DNA from: Blastocystis sp. Blastoise
Lineage: Eukaryota > Sar > Bigyra > Opalinata > Blastocystidae
NCBI GenBank assembly: GCA_039096225.1
Contig: JBBPEB010000006.1
Span: 41,001 to 105,000, forward strand
DNA length: 64,000 nt
Direction: 5' to 3'
Position 1 is the stretch's first letter. Every line of letters starts with the position of its first letter. Below the pieces are notes generated by a model, which did not search any database, was not told the DNA's origin, and worked only from the letters and a program-made list of their open reading frames with translations. A program made the position numbers and the translations under genes. Below, piece by piece: positions 27,144-41,595 of this stretch.

Positions 27144-30040
27144 TTATAAACATTTTGATTGGAATATATCTGTATATATAAATGATGAATTAAATGCTGA
27201 TCGATGTATTTCTTGTAATAATGAAGAAGGTATATATAAATCGGATAATTTTATAAAAATATCATTCATTTTATTTAATATTGTATATATAGACTTTATG
27301 CTAGTCATTGATATATTTAATGACCTATATATATATATATAGTGTTTATATATAAATATACTTTATAGAGATAGTAGGTGTTGAAGAATATAATAATTGT
27401 GTATTAGTATCTATATTCTCATTTTGAATAAATGTCTATATATATTGTTATAAATATTAAAATATTGTTTTAAAAAAATAAATATAAATATAAATATATA
27501 CACTTTCACGATAACCATCTTTCATTACTTTATTAAAATGATTTATACATAAGAAACTACTTAAAGAAGTATATTTATATTGATCTTTAAATATATGTAT
27601 ATTATCCTTATGACATCTCTTTGAAATAAATCCATAACCAAATATTGGAGTACTAGGAACAAATGGCCGAGGAGCATAGGACTCGGTGAAATTCCATACT
27701 ATATATATATATAATAATTTTAATTATAATAATTATAATAAATATATAATAATTATAATAAATATATAATAATTATAATAAATATATAATAAATAAAATA
27801 TATAATAAATATAATATATATAAAAGAAACATAATATATATATAATAAATATATAATAAATATAATAAATATAATAAGTATATAATAAATATAAAATAAA
27901 TATAATATATAATAATAACAATAATAAAATAATAATAATAATAACTATATATATACAAGTTTCATTAAAACTGTTCTGTTTATCTATAAATACCTTATTA
28001 TGTAAAGTATATTCAACACCATATTTAAGATATTGTTCTTCCTGTCTACTTATAGTATCCAATAATAAAAACTGAGGTAAAATCAATATACGATTTAATT
28101 TCTTACTTAATATAGACATTAAAAGCAATAAATCTCTTTGATTATCTATAATAATAAAAATTATAATTTATATCATAATGTGTATTATATATTTTCAATA
28201 TAACATATAATTATACTAAAATTATAATGAAAATAATTAAAAAATGAAATTATATATATATATATACGATAATCATAGTCATTTAAACGTAAATTAAATG
28301 TAATATATTTCTGATAATTAGTATTATAATATTGTTGCTTATTATATGTATATATGCCTAATTCTTTCATTCTATAGATCTTTCCTTCATAACCATATAT
28401 CCAATTATTATGTATCATTATACATGTTTTACCTATATATATATTTTTTTTATTATTATTATTAAATAATAATTTATTTTATTAATATATAATATTATCA
28501 ATAATAAAAACTATATATACATATATATACATTGAGTAACATTAAATGTATATTGATTTGAATAAAAGAAAGTTCTACCATCTTGAAATCTCCATAAATC
28601 TAATTCTTCCCATTTATAATTATTAGTTGTGTACAATATATTCTTTAAAACTAAATTAATAGCTAATTGATCATCACAATGATTTTCATTCATTGTTTTT
28701 ATTACTCTTGTTAAAAACTTAATAGATTTACGAACTGGCTTTAAATAACTATATATTTAATATATTATTATTATTATTATAATTCTTATTTATATATATA
28801 ATCATTCTTTATGTAGTAAATATGTAATATATAATAATAATAATAAAAATTAATAAAATTAATAATAAAAAAATTAATAATAAAATTAATAATATAATAA
28901 ACTAATAACAAATAATTAAATAATTATATAAATAATATAATTAAATTAATAATAAAATAAATTAATAATAAAATTAATAATAAAATAAACTAATAATAAA
29001 TGAATATAACTATATATAATTACATACAAGAATCCTCCATTAACACTTCTATACGGTAAATCCTCTTCAACGGACAAACTTGCATTATAAGTATGATTAA
29101 AATAATGAAAAGGATTATCTAATAATAATATATCAACATCACAATTTAATATAGAATAACCTTTAGTTAAAAATCCTATCATTGTATTTAATCTATTTTC
29201 CATTATTTTATTTAATGTTTTACTACCATATTTTATATGATTATCATCAGATATTATTTCTGAACTTATCATCACATTTATTCCTTGAGTTCTTAATATC
29301 TATTTATATATATAATAAGAAATAATATATAAATATATATATAATTAATAAAATAATAAATATCAGCGAACAATAATAAGAAAAAAGCAATAATAATACA
29401 AAAAAACAAAAAAAAAAACATACCTCAAAAATTTCAAGGTCTCCACAAACATAAATATAATTAGTAATATTATTTTTGAGAATACTAAATTCATAAAACA
29501 TTAAAGAAAAATCGATATATCCTTTTGTTACGAAAAGAAGCATGACTTCATTATTTGTAGCTACAGAATCAAGTTGGGATTTCGATGAAAAATCAATTGT
29601 ACTGTTCCTTTCTGGATTTATTAAGTGACTATTCGCAAAACTATAAGTATCTAACAAATATATTAAAAAGATGATGTAAAAATATTTACTATTTGATTTG
29701 AATTCGAATGAACTTGAATTTTTAGTGTTATAAATGACATTTGCTGATGAACTAAACGGATCTAAATATTTATTGTGTATCAAAAGATTTTTTGAAAAAC
29801 CAGAACGAGATATTTCGAAACTATATGTATAATATTTTTGTAGAAAAGTGATATTTAACTATTGAAATTACCTTGTGGGTATATAATCTTTCCTTGAGAA
29901 AAAGACACACATTGATAAGAAAATAAATAACGCAGTAAACTATAATTAATGGAAGAAACATATACATATGATCTTAAGATAAATACCACTGATGTGCAAC
30001 AAAGCATTATGACGAATGAACCCAATGTTTCAAATTTCAT
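27144..30040 (-). CDS. Type II membrane glycosyltransferase (nucleotide-diphospho-sugar transferase, PF03407-like)
   Basis: The start at 30040 gives a short cytosolic lead and a signal-anchor helix (F-V-I-M-L-C-C-T-S-V-V-F-I-L). Exon 1 (29872-30040) joins exon 2 (from 29761) in phase 1. The catalytic region has the family marks: a strand before G-Y-S-I-L-N-C-D-V-D-I-L-L-L (D-x-D metal site), D-N-P-F-H-Y-F, V-N-G-G-F, then H-C-D-D-Q-L-A-I-N. Near the end come I-H-N-N-W-I-Y-G-Y-E-G-K and R-M-K-E-L-G-I-Y. A further C-terminal part (N-R-I-L-I-L-P-Q-F and P-F-V-P-S-T-P) ends at TAA 27144-27146. It would act in the Golgi or ER lumen, moving a sugar from a nucleotide donor to an acceptor that cannot be told from sequence. 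Many TA-rich introns; the last exons are the least certain. Confidence 0.78.
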
Positions 30041-30865
30041 TTATATAGGATAGGCCAAATTAAAGAAAGAAAGCTTAAAAAATTGCATCAAGTATCGACA
30101 ATTCCGTTATTCACCCACGGTTTTTCACATTCTTGAGTAGCGACTTACAAAAAAACCGTTAATCTCTTTCATGGATTTTTTGTAAGTCTCTAATTAAGTT
30201 AAAAGTTATGGAGAATCGTTGTACAATTATGGGAAAAGACGATTCTATTCTTTTCTTCATTTTTTAATCTAATAAGATAAATTATAAAGTACTAAATGAC
30301 TTTAAAGTAAACTATAAAATGTATAGATGCTATATTATATATATGATTAAGATTTATGATAATCATCAAGTTTTCATAGCAATAATTATCACTAAAATAG
30401 ATCAATTGACTTCAAATAATATGTAAAATGTTTTAAATAATATAACGAATCAAAAATAATTCAACAAAACAAGCAATTAAAAAGTAAAATTGACTCAAAA
30501 GACTTTTCTCCTATTTAACTAATACAATACTATTTAATCTATCACATAAACTTTTATATACTCATCACAATACTCATATAACTAAAATATTAAATGAATT
30601 ATTTCAAAATTAAATTAATTATTTATCAAATCCACATAATAAGCAACAAATAACAGAATCATTCAAATATAAAACCTTCTAACACTACAAATTTCATACA
30701 ATCTTCACAACAATGAAGAAATCAAAGAAAAATCAAACAAACACATTTTAAACAACACAAACCATTTTTCACTGAGATTCTAACAAATAATTAAGAGAAT
30801 CTTCTTGTTTTCAAAACACTTTTGTTTCTTTCTGATACTTCATCCTATAATTCATATTTAATTAA
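30041..30865. other. Divergent intergenic region with a hairpin
   Basis: This lies between the glycosyltransferase and the fibro-slime gene. A perfect 13-bp inverted repeat is present at 30142-30188 and is listed separately. No gene is seen. Confidence 0.55.
30142..30188. repeat. Perfect 13-bp inverted repeat with 21-base spacer
   Basis: GACTTACAAAAAA is mirrored by TTTTTTGTAAGTC, giving a possible stem-loop upstream of two divergent genes. Confidence 0.85.
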
Positions 30866-33800
30866 ATGAGAATATTTTATCTACTCTTATTCATCTATAC
30901 TACATGTTTAGCAGCTAATTCTGAAAAAACACTAGGTAATTTATTTCAATTCTCTTAATTCCATAATATTCCACATAATTGAATAGGTAAATCAAGAGAA
31001 TTGCCTGCACAAGACTGTATGATAAAACAAGGAGGTGATTATTATTTTGATTCTGAGTATGTTTGGATAGGAAAAGATCGTAATGAAGTTTATCTTGTAT
31101 GTAATGATATATAAATTGAATTCTATAATCATTTATAAATTTATTTAGACTTATTGTTATCATTTTCAAGGTCAAATGTGGGAAATGTTTTATTCGAATT
31201 CCAATAATGACTTTATAACAGATAAACGAAGTTATATAGAACATATATCGGATCCTACAGGATTTAAGAACATAGAGAATAATTCATTCAGAGATTACGA
31301 CGTAATTGGTATGATTTTTATAATTTATTTATTTCTATAAATATGAAATTTATGATTCTTATCATTATTTCTATCTATAAAAATAAATATAAATTAAAAT
31401 ATTTCTATAGGTTCCCTTCCTATTTCGTTATTGCCAGGAACCTCGTTAAAGTTGTTAATATTGAATATAAATGGTTGGTCTGATGATGAATATTTCATAA
31501 TGACTTTTCAAAAGTATTCTACATTTAATGAATTCATAACAAATCAATGGCCTTATGATTCTTGTCAATCACTTCCTGGAGGTGAATATATTGAAATACA
31601 AACAAAATCAGTTACTTATAAGTATATATATTATTATTATTATTATTAATATATATAGAGTATATGCGTTATATGTTGATGAGAAAGGATTTGGTATTCG
31701 TGATTGTATTATTCATTATACAGATAATTTTATTACAAAACAACCTTCAAATTATCCAAAGTATATATTTTTTTATATTTATTATTATTATATTATATAT
31801 AGATATATATATTCAAATTTATATTCAAAAGAAGATAGAGTAGAAACAGTATGTGATAAAGTGAATGATTATGCTGATAATAATATTCGAATTTTTGTTG
31901 CTATTTCTCGTATATATTTATATATAATTAATGAATATAATTCTTTATAGCTATAATATATACAATGAGTACCTATTATGATTATACTGCTGCAGGAGAT
32001 GGATGTTGTTTCGTAGAGGATATTACTGATGATTTCCATAATAATGAAGTGATTTCTCGATTATGCTGTTTAGATCCCCAAGGGAATACTGACTTTCAGA
32101 AATGGGGAAGTTCTAAAGAAACTGGATTCGTTGAATCAGAACTCAATGATTATGATCTTCCTGTGTATATATATATATATATAATATTTTTTTTTATTCT
32201 TCTTTTTTATAGTGCATCTATGAATTCTACATATTCTACCTTCAATACATGGTTTACAGAAAGTAATAATTCTTATTCTTTCTCTTTTCCTCTTATTGGT
32301 ATTATGGGTACCAAAAACCTTCTTACTCTCAACTAGTATATATATATATATATATTCTATATATATTCTATATCTTCTAGTCCTACTTATTTTCCTTTAA
32401 CAGATGTAAAAGGAGGATATTCATTAAGTCCAATAGAAGAATATATTGGTAAGAAATGTTGGTTTACTATGAAAACAAATCTATTCTTCTTGTATATTAT
32501 TATTATTTTATATTTATATAATATTATTATTATATATATAGATATGAGAATAGAACAGATCAATTTATAGATTTTGAAACCAATAATGGATTATGGGTGT
32601 TTATTAATAAACATTTATTCTTAGATTATGGAGGGTATATATATATATTAAATATTATTTATTATTATTATTTATATAGTTATAATACTCCAGTTGGTTC
32701 TCATATTAATATAACGAATTATGCAGATAAATTAGGTCTTATTCCTGGAATCACCTATTCTATATCTATATTCTTTGCTTCTAGAACATGTGGAACTCAA
32801 TCAAGTATATATAATAACAAAAATATTATTATTATATAGATTCTATATCTCGTTTTATAACTCAAACGAATTTGACATTTCTCTGTGATGCTCCTCTTCT
32901 CTCTAAAGTAGTTTCTATGATTATTGACAAAGAAGATACTACAACTATGCCAAATATGAATAGTAGTATTAATCTCTCTGGAAATAGTTATAGTAGTACT
33001 TTAAACAGTGAAGGAGAAAATCCTTATTATTGTACAAGAGATTTCCAAAATATTCTTATTCAACAACAAGTATATTTATTAGTATTATTATTACTAATAT
33101 ATATATTTAGACTATATCTCTTAATAAAACATCAATATTTGGATATCATATTTATATGTATGAAATACTTCAATTTAAATCAAATATCTATTTAGGTATA
33201 TATATACTAAATATATATTATATATATATAGAATCCATATCTCCATTTTGTATTCTTCTTCATCCTTATATACAATACTCTTCTTCTACTCCTGTAATAA
33301 ACCCTGATATTCCTTATAATAATATACTTCAATCTCGATGTTTCTCTCAAACTAATTCTTATATATTCTTCTTTAATGAAAATAGTATATAAATATATAA
33401 TAATATTAATAATAATAAATATATAGTTCTTCAAGTATATTTACCTGGTGATACTCCTCCTACAATGAAATCTCCTTCTATAATCACTTCAGTATCCTAT
33501 TCCTTCTATAATAATGGACAATTAACTCTACAGTTGATCTCTAGATATAATCAACTTCATCTCTATCTCTCTAATAAACATACTCTCAATATCAATCTTG
33601 TATTATTCTATATATTATTATTATTATTATTATATTTATAGGATTCTGTCTCTCATCTATCATCAGGATATTATTTAGAAATTATTTCACCAGAAAATGT
33701 ATATATTAATTATAATAATAATATAATTATATTGAATAGGGTATCGAATTGATATCTCCTACAGTATCAACGATTCCTTTGACTTCTACTACTATTACTC

Positions 33801-36800
33801 CTTCTGAATATCCTCTCTTCTTCACGAGTACTGCAGGATCTATATATTCACTTCAATTATTCCTTAATAGTCGATGTGGACAAATACCTATAGATATCGA
33901 TCTCGAACAACGAATTAAAATCATTTTTATTAGTGATCGAAAAGGTATTTATTTTATTTATTTATTATTATTATTCTATATATATATATAGTTCCATTTC
34001 TTCCTACATATACCTTCTCCTATCTTTCTTCTTCTTCTCTTTATATATATTTAAAAGCTATCTATGTAGCTATATATGATATTTATATAACAGTAGATGG
34101 TATTCCTATTCATTATTCTCCATTTTTATCTGCATGGACAGTAACTCATGGTTCTCTTCTTCCTTCAAATACTATTTTTATACCACCAAATAAAACTACT
34201 ATTGTTGGTGTTATTCGTATATATATTTTTATTTAATATTTATTTTTTTTTTTATTTAATAATATATATAGATGATTTTGAAATATATTTTCGTGATGAA
34301 TATAATAATACAGTTCCTACAACATTATTTACAGGAACAATTCTATTAAATACAGATCAATCTTATTTCTTTACTTCAAAAGAAGGTATTTTATATATTT
34401 ATTATTATTATATATATATAGATCCATTACATGAAAAATTAATATATCAATTTGTTTCTTATACTTCAGAATCTGTTTATTTTAGATGGATGTATATTTA
34501 TATAATTATAAATAAATTTATAATAATATTTCTATAGTGTGAATGGTTTATCTGTGATTAATACTCCATTCCAATTATCAGTATATAGTGATGTTCCTTC
34601 TTATCTCTACTCTTCTATCTCTACTATCTATTCTATTATTCCTTTATATAGAAGTGTTGATGTATATATATAATAATAATAATAATAAAAATAATATATA
34701 TAGTTTACATTAATAGTAAGAGATCGTTATTATAATTTAGTGAATCAGAATAATTTTATAATAAAATTATATGTAACATCTTCAGAAGGATTTGATATTC
34801 CTTTATTTCCAGGTGAATCCGATCAATTCTTTAGTTATAGAATCACTATGGATTCTACTTCACAATATACATTATCCATTCGTTTCTTTCGTGAGATTTC
34901 TAATGGTCATTTATATGTACGTCTTCTCAATAAAGAAGAAGAAGATATTGATACAATTAATTCTTATATATATTGTACTATTCAAAGTAGAATTAGTCCT
35001 AATGATTGCTCTAAAACTGAAATCTATATATCCTTTTATTTTATTTTATATTTTATTCTCTCAATAATAATATTATATATTTTTCTTAATTCTACTTTTT
35101 ACAGTCCTATTAGTTTTGCAGGTACATTAACGTATATGTATATATATACAAGAGATATATATGATGATGGATATTGTTTAGATAATCGAAGAGATAAATA
35201 TAAAGTGTATATTAAAGGTGATGGAGATGTATATATATATATATTTATTTATTAAATAATAATATTATATAGTATACTCAGAAATCCTTTTATTCATTTT
35301 CAACATCTCCTTCTCTTGATATATATACACAAGAATATCAATATACTTCTATTTGTCCTCTTTATACATTTATTCATTTACCTTCAAAAGTTAGAAATAT
35401 AACTGTGAAAATAGATTGTTTATCTGAAGATAATATTTGGTCCTCTTTAGAATGGAATATCACTTCTATACCTTCTACTGAAATGTATATTAATTATTAT
35501 TATTATTCTCTTATATATATATAGTATATCTACAATAAAAGTAACTCACGATTCTCTTTATACTGCTGGTGATATTATTCCTATAAACATCAAATTCTTT
35601 GATATGTAATTAATTATTATTCTTTATTTATTATTTATAGATATAATAATTCAGTAATTAATTTACAAAGTGTGTATAAAATATGTGATTATAGTTATGT
35701 AGAAGATCGAAATACTTATTATGATGTTATGAATCCAGATTCAATAAGTCTTCTTAGTACATGTTCTATACCTGCTAAAGTATCAGGATTCCATAAGATT
35801 TCATTGATTACATTAGTTTCTGGAAATATCTATGATTCTTATCTAAGTATATATATTTATAATATATATAATATATATAATAGCTGTTGTTCCTGGTACT
35901 CTTTATATTGCTCATACTGATATTCATGGGACTGGAATTGAATTTGTTTCTTATTGTGATTCTACTAATATTTCTATTTGTGGAGATATCTATATGAATT
36001 TAAAAGTATTTATTTATTATTATGATTATTATATATTTATAATAGGATGAATATTTTAATTCATTGAATGCTACATATTATATTGAAGAAGGTGGATATT
36101 CAAAAGAAGATCCTTCTTTTTCTATATATAATCATGAAGGAGAATATATTGATATAGATATTCGACGAGCTGATACTTTAGAAGATACTCCTTTTACTGT
36201 AGATAAACATATACTCAATAATACGTATATTTAATATTATTATTTATTTATTATTTATTTATTTATAGTATTCATATTCATTATATTGTTGAAATGTCTT
36301 CTATTATTGGTCTTACTGAATCAGAATATCCTTATTTATATATACGTCTATTCTTTCAAAATAAACAAGATAATCTATTCTCTAAAGATATTCCTATTAC
36401 TCTATCTTCTCTTCCTTATTCTCTATTCATGTATATTATATAATTTATTTTTTTAATTATTTTATATATATTTATAGATTAACATCTCCTCTTAAATTTC
36501 ATGTATCATCGATATTAAATGCCAATTTAGAAACTGATCCATTCTTTTCATTTCAAATATTTGATGAAAATCAACATATTATTACGGGTCAACAATCTAA
36601 TCTTAAATGGTATTCTATTATTATTTTATAAATATAAATATATATTTATATAGGATCAATATAGATGAAGATTATTATGATGGAATCATGTATATAGTTG
36701 AAACTACATCACTTGGTACTTATAAATATCCTTTTATATATATATATTAATAATAATAATTAAATACTATTATTTTCTTTAATCTATATACAACTATACC

Positions 36801-37278
36801 TCATCTTCCTACTGCTCGTAATTATACGTTTATATTATTATATAATAATATGCCTATATTGGATACATCAGTGACAATTACTACATTCACATGTTTAAAG
36901 TATTCTTTATCATCAACCTATTCAGGAACATTCAGTATGGGATTTGTACCTGAAATAAGAAGAGAATTAGATGTTATTGTTAAAGATATTCATAATAATG
37001 AAATGTATATTTATTTTTTTTATTAATACTATATTTATAGTCCTATTCCTATAAATCAACAATTCAATTTAACTTCTTCTCCTCCTCTTCTCTATTCTTA
37101 TACTCTTAATAATAATCATATTCATGTATATATATATAATAATAATATATAATTAATATTTATATAGTTTCTAATAGATTCTCCTCTTCATCTTTCTTCT
37201 TATCGAGATCTATATACTATTACTATTTCTACATCCTTTGAAGATAAACCCTATATGAAATACTTCCTACCACTATGA
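30866..37278 (+). CDS. Large secreted protein with fibro-slime (PA14-like) and filamin-like repeats, dozens of introns
   Basis: The signal peptide is M-R-I-F-Y-L-L-L-F-I-Y-T-T-C-L-A-A. An N-terminal Cys-containing region is followed at about 31.96-32.85 kb by a fibro-slime-type domain. Its marks are F-N-T-W-F-T-E, Y-F-P-L-T, L-W-V-F-I-N-K-H-L-F-L-D-Y-G-G and L-G-L-I-P-G-I-T-Y with F-F-A-S-R-T-C-G. Between about 33.2 and 37.2 kb several immunoglobulin- or filamin-like units occur, for example R-D-R-Y-Y-N-L-V and F-R-D-E-Y-N-N-T-V with later strands ending in Y. The last exon ends Y-F-L-P-L and TGA (37276-37278). No membrane segment follows, so secretion is likely. Introns are 25-70 nt, mostly GTATAT...TATATAG or TTA-rich. 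Fibro-slime domains occur in dictyostelid signalling proteins and in bacteria; the ligand here is unknown. Exact exon ends in the middle were not all resolved. Confidence 0.72.
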
Positions 37279-40200
37279 GTCAGGTTTCTATATAAAGACT
37301 ATATAAAGAGAGGTTTTAACATCAGACGGAATCAGAAAATTTTCAGCTTATTTTTAAGTATTAGGAAAGACAACAATATATTTGGAAAATTCATAAGAAA
37401 ATAAAAACATCTTTAAGAATGACCCAATGAAAATGCTATTTTCTTTTATATCAGCCAATGATACATATTTAAAATGAAACAATTTAATTATTATTCAAGT
37501 ATTAAAAGAAAATAATAAAGAATAAAAAAGAAAAACTAAGTTATATGAAAAAAATTTTATTGTAAATCAAGTAGTCTAGATACATATTGATATTCGATAA
37601 CAGCACTGAATCTTTTAATACCTATATATAAAGATAGACTCAGAATGTAAAGAATAAAAAGAAATGTATGTATATACCCTCTAAGAGAGCTATTGTAAAG
37701 GACATGAGTTAAGCTTGATATCATATTTCAATTGCTAGAATGTAATTAGTAAAAACAATACTTTTCAACACTATTGGTTTTTGATTATTTGAGTAAATAA
37801 TAATATAATATACCTACAGAATAAGTAATAGAATATATATATATGCCTAATTCATAATTGCATTCATTTGCTTATTATTTGGATAATATAAAGAAATTTA
37901 TATACTATTATATGCAAAAAATAATAAAAATATATTTTATTAAATATCTAAAAAATATATATTATATGAAGATTGAGAATTGTAAAAAGAGCCATCTTTC
38001 TATTTATATATAAAAATTTTATAAAATTGGTTTAAATCTAGGGGATAGATAAAAATATCCGTTTTTCTCTTTTTTTATACTAAAAAGTCTTTACTAAACA
38101 AAAGTCTATTAATAATACTTTAAACAACTTATAAGCTTTTATTTTTATTAATAACATTTAAAGATTATTAACAAAATAAATTTTAAGAGTTTTAGAGAAT
38201 GAAGTCTTAATTGCACTTATATATTGATTCTATTGATATATTAGTATGATATAATTGATAAAAAAATAGTAATTACAAAAAAATAATAGCTTCTATATGT
38301 TTATGTTTATCTAATTAGTGCATTCTTAAAAAAAATAACTCATTTTATTCTTCTATATTTATTAGAGTAGAAATAAGTTACTATGAATGATTTAAAAATA
38401 TAAAAAATAATTTAAATTGTTATGCTGAAAAATATATCAAAAGTAATAGGTAATATAAAAATATTATTTAATTATTAAAAAATTTTGTAATGACATTTAT
38501 TTATCATAAAGTTTAATATAAATCTATTTTGAATAAAACACATAAAGATTTTAAAAAAAGAATAATATTAATAATACACGAAAAATGTATATATTCACTG
38601 AATTCATAATATATATATAGTAATAGAATAAGGAAGAAGAGTAGTTACTATAAAGTATATCACTTTTATATAGGCTATTTCTTTTGATATATTAATTGGA
38701 ATAGAAAAAGTAGAATAGAATGAAGATAATAAATCATATAAAAAATTAAATAATGAAGATTTTTTTGAAAGAGGTTATTATAATTGAATGAATATATATA
38801 TATTATATTAAATAAGTCTATATAACATATATAATACTAATTTATATATATATATATATATACATTTCATCTTTTATAAAGTTTGAATAATTTTTATAAT
38901 TAAATTATTTTCATTCATAAATATACTAATAATATTATCCTTTCTTTATACGTTCATAAAAAACACTTATATATTCTTTCATAATATATTCTATTATATC
39001 AATAATAAATACTAATGCTTCTTTACGATATACTCTTAATAATTGATATATATATAAAATGAAAGAAGGATATAAACAGAAAGGTGATATATAGTTGAAG
39101 TGAAGAAAGTGAAAGGATGTATATATATCTATTATATTATGTCTATATAAATATATATAAATGATACAATAAATATAATAAATATAATAATAATAAATAT
39201 ATACTCATCTATATTTTTATATATAAAATGACAGAGAAAAATCAATCTAAATATATAAATGTTTCAAATTCAATTATAGTCTTTTAATCGTATATCTATA
39301 TATAAAATTTATTAGCATAAAAAATTTAATAATAAAAATATTATTTAAAATATATAAATAAAAAAATGACAAATACTATTATAAATAAATATAAAAAATA
39401 AATTAATAAAATAATAATAATAATAAAAAAAAAGTAATTATAATATACTAAATAAAAATATTCATCTAAACTGACACAGAAAACAAAGGATTTCCTTTGA
39501 AGAACAGTAAGTTACTTCATACTATAAAATGAATCAAATAAATATAACTAATTTAAAAAGTAATTATATACTGAAAGTATTTTTCACAAAGCTAAATAAT
39601 CTTTGAGAACACATAACGCGATTTCAAAATGAAAGAAATTTCCTCATCTTTAAAAACCTGACTCCTAAATAGATAAAAAAAACTAAGTAAAATAAAATAT
39701 AAAAAAAAACATATTTAGAAGGAGGACATTGAACCTAAATAAAACATAATGTATTAAAATCAAATATAAAAAATCATACATCAAGTTTATAATAAAAAGA
39801 AAAAAAGAAATCCAATTTCAATTTTTTTTTTTTTTTTTTTAATATAAAAACTTTGAATAACAAAAAGTGACTATTTGAAAAAAGAAATCACTATTTTATA
39901 AACATCAAAAAATAAGTTATTTTCTCTATATTATCATCCTATAAAGCCTAATAAATACCTTTTGACACTTTTAGTTGAAAATAAGTCAGCATTTCCAAAC
40001 AACTAATGCTAAGAAAACAAACATAAAATGCAACTCTACTCTGTTAGAAAAGCACTCTATTAACTAAATATCAATTCAATAAGCTCATATCAAATAAATA
40101 AATAAAAATTGAAAAGAAATATTTACTAAAAATTCATTTTTCTTTTCTTTTTATAAATAATCATTCTTTATACCACTTTTTGGAAGCTCAATTTTCTTCA

Positions 40201-40453
40201 GAAAACTATTTGACAATTCAATAAAATAAGCCAATTAAATAAGTTAATTAAAAAAACCATCCTGTGTCATAGAGAATCACGAAAAAATTGTCTCAGCTAT
40301 AATACAATCAAAAGAAAAGTTGTCATGATGATTTACTAATTTATTTTTCAAATTTTTATGGAAAATTTCAATTTTTTTAACAAAACAAAAAAACCTGAAA
40401 ACAATTCAGTTTACAATTGAAAAAGACTGAAAACAAAGTGTTTTCAAGTCATT
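37279..40453. other. Intergenic, about 3.2 kb, no gene seen
   Basis: AT-rich with several TA runs and a T-run near 39821-39840. Near the right end an orphan copy of the gene A upstream block occurs (40172-40260). Confidence 0.55.
40172..40260 (+). promoter_or_regulatory. Orphan copy of the gene A upstream block
   Basis: The order ACCACTTTTTGGAAGC, CAGAAAACTATTTGA, AAGCCAATTAAAT and AACCATCC matches 7874-7965 at roughly two thirds of positions by eye. No gene A-like start follows. The next feature is the 3' end of the Crypton-type gene on the other strand, and gene C starts 2.3 kb further right. Confidence 0.4.
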
Positions 40454-41595
40454 TTAAATAGAAAATTCTTGGGAAATCGTTTGAGACTGATTTATTTCTT
40501 TTTGACGCACTACATTTATATTAATAGTAGTTGATGTTAAACTGCAGTTATTAAATAAAGCAGACATAACATTCCCCAGTTGATCGCGAGTAGGAGAAAC
40601 AGAAACAGAAACCATATCAGCATTCTTCTTCTTTGGAGATGGAGGTAAGATTCTTTTAGCTAATTCTAATCTTCTCTTATTAGTATTTCCAACATAATGA
40701 CTAGCTACATCATGTCCTTTCCACCTTCCTTGCTTCATGAGATCATCAGATGTCGCACCATGTTCAGCAGCAAGAGTCGCCATCGTTCTTCTGAAGCAGT
40801 GTCCTGTGTAAGCATCAGGATTTTCAAGTCCAAGGAGTGTAGCTATTCTACGAGGATAATCACCAATTGCCTTTATTCCAGTCTTTCTCATATCAAATGT
40901 ATCATCAGTAACAGATGGAAAAAGGGGTCCTTCTGGATCAGTTGGCAAGGTATCATAGTATTTCTTCACTATATTATATAGCTTGTAATCATTCTCTTTC
41001 TCTCTTGGTACTATTGCAATAAATCCTTCACCAGACTGGTCTGTTTTGCTCCTTTCAATATTAATATGAACACCATCAGAAAGAAACTATATAAGTATAT
41101 TATTATCTATATATATATATTAATTACTTCTAAATCTTTTCTCTTTAAATCATAGATTTCGCTACGACGCATTCCAGCGTGAAGGGCTATCACCATACAA
41201 GCTTTCAACTGTATCATCTTCAAATCATTGTATGGATTATCAAGAAATTGCCGGCATTGTTCTTCTGAAAAGAAAGGGGTTTGTTTCGGAGGAGGACACA
41301 ACTTGGTATAGTTACGTAGAGCACATTTAATATTCTCAACTGTTACCTGGTTTATGATATAGCTTTCCTTAGCTGATATCATTCTATATGTAGCACAGAG
41401 ACGGGTTTTAATTGTTTTAGGCTTCATTTTATTATCTATAAGATATTGTATATAGGATTCTAATAATACTTCCCTTGTTTTCTCATTTTTAGGATCATGC
41501 TGTTTAGAGTAATCACAAAATTGATTATAATAAATAGTATATCGTGGGGCACTTTTAGAAGGTATTATATTCTTAAGTTCCGTTATCTCACTCAT
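40454..41595 (-). CDS. Crypton-type tyrosine recombinase, 366 aa, two exons
   Basis: Exons 41128-41595 and 40454-41086 are joined across a 41-nt GTAATT...TATATAG intron, both lengths being multiples of three. The N-terminal part resembles a core-binding domain (T-I-Y-Y-N-Q-F-C-D-Y). The catalytic set is complete: Arg in H-A-G-M-R-R-S-E-I, H-x-x-R in G-H-C-F-R-R-T, a His in W-K-G-H-D and the Tyr nucleophile in S-H-Y-V-G. A K-R-R and P-P-S-P-K-K-K-N tail follows. Eukaryotic stand-alone recombinases of this type are the sole gene of Crypton DNA elements, which integrate through a circular intermediate. No reverse transcriptase (as in DIRS or Ngaro) is nearby. Codon use is less AT-biased than in neighbours. 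Element ends were not found. It could also be a domesticated gene. Confidence 0.85.

Noticed and set aside
29637-29685. An additional 49-nt intron in the glycosyltransferase (GTAAAT...TTATAG)
   Set aside because: Removing it would shift the frame into a stop, while reading through keeps a sensible protein to the catalytic part.
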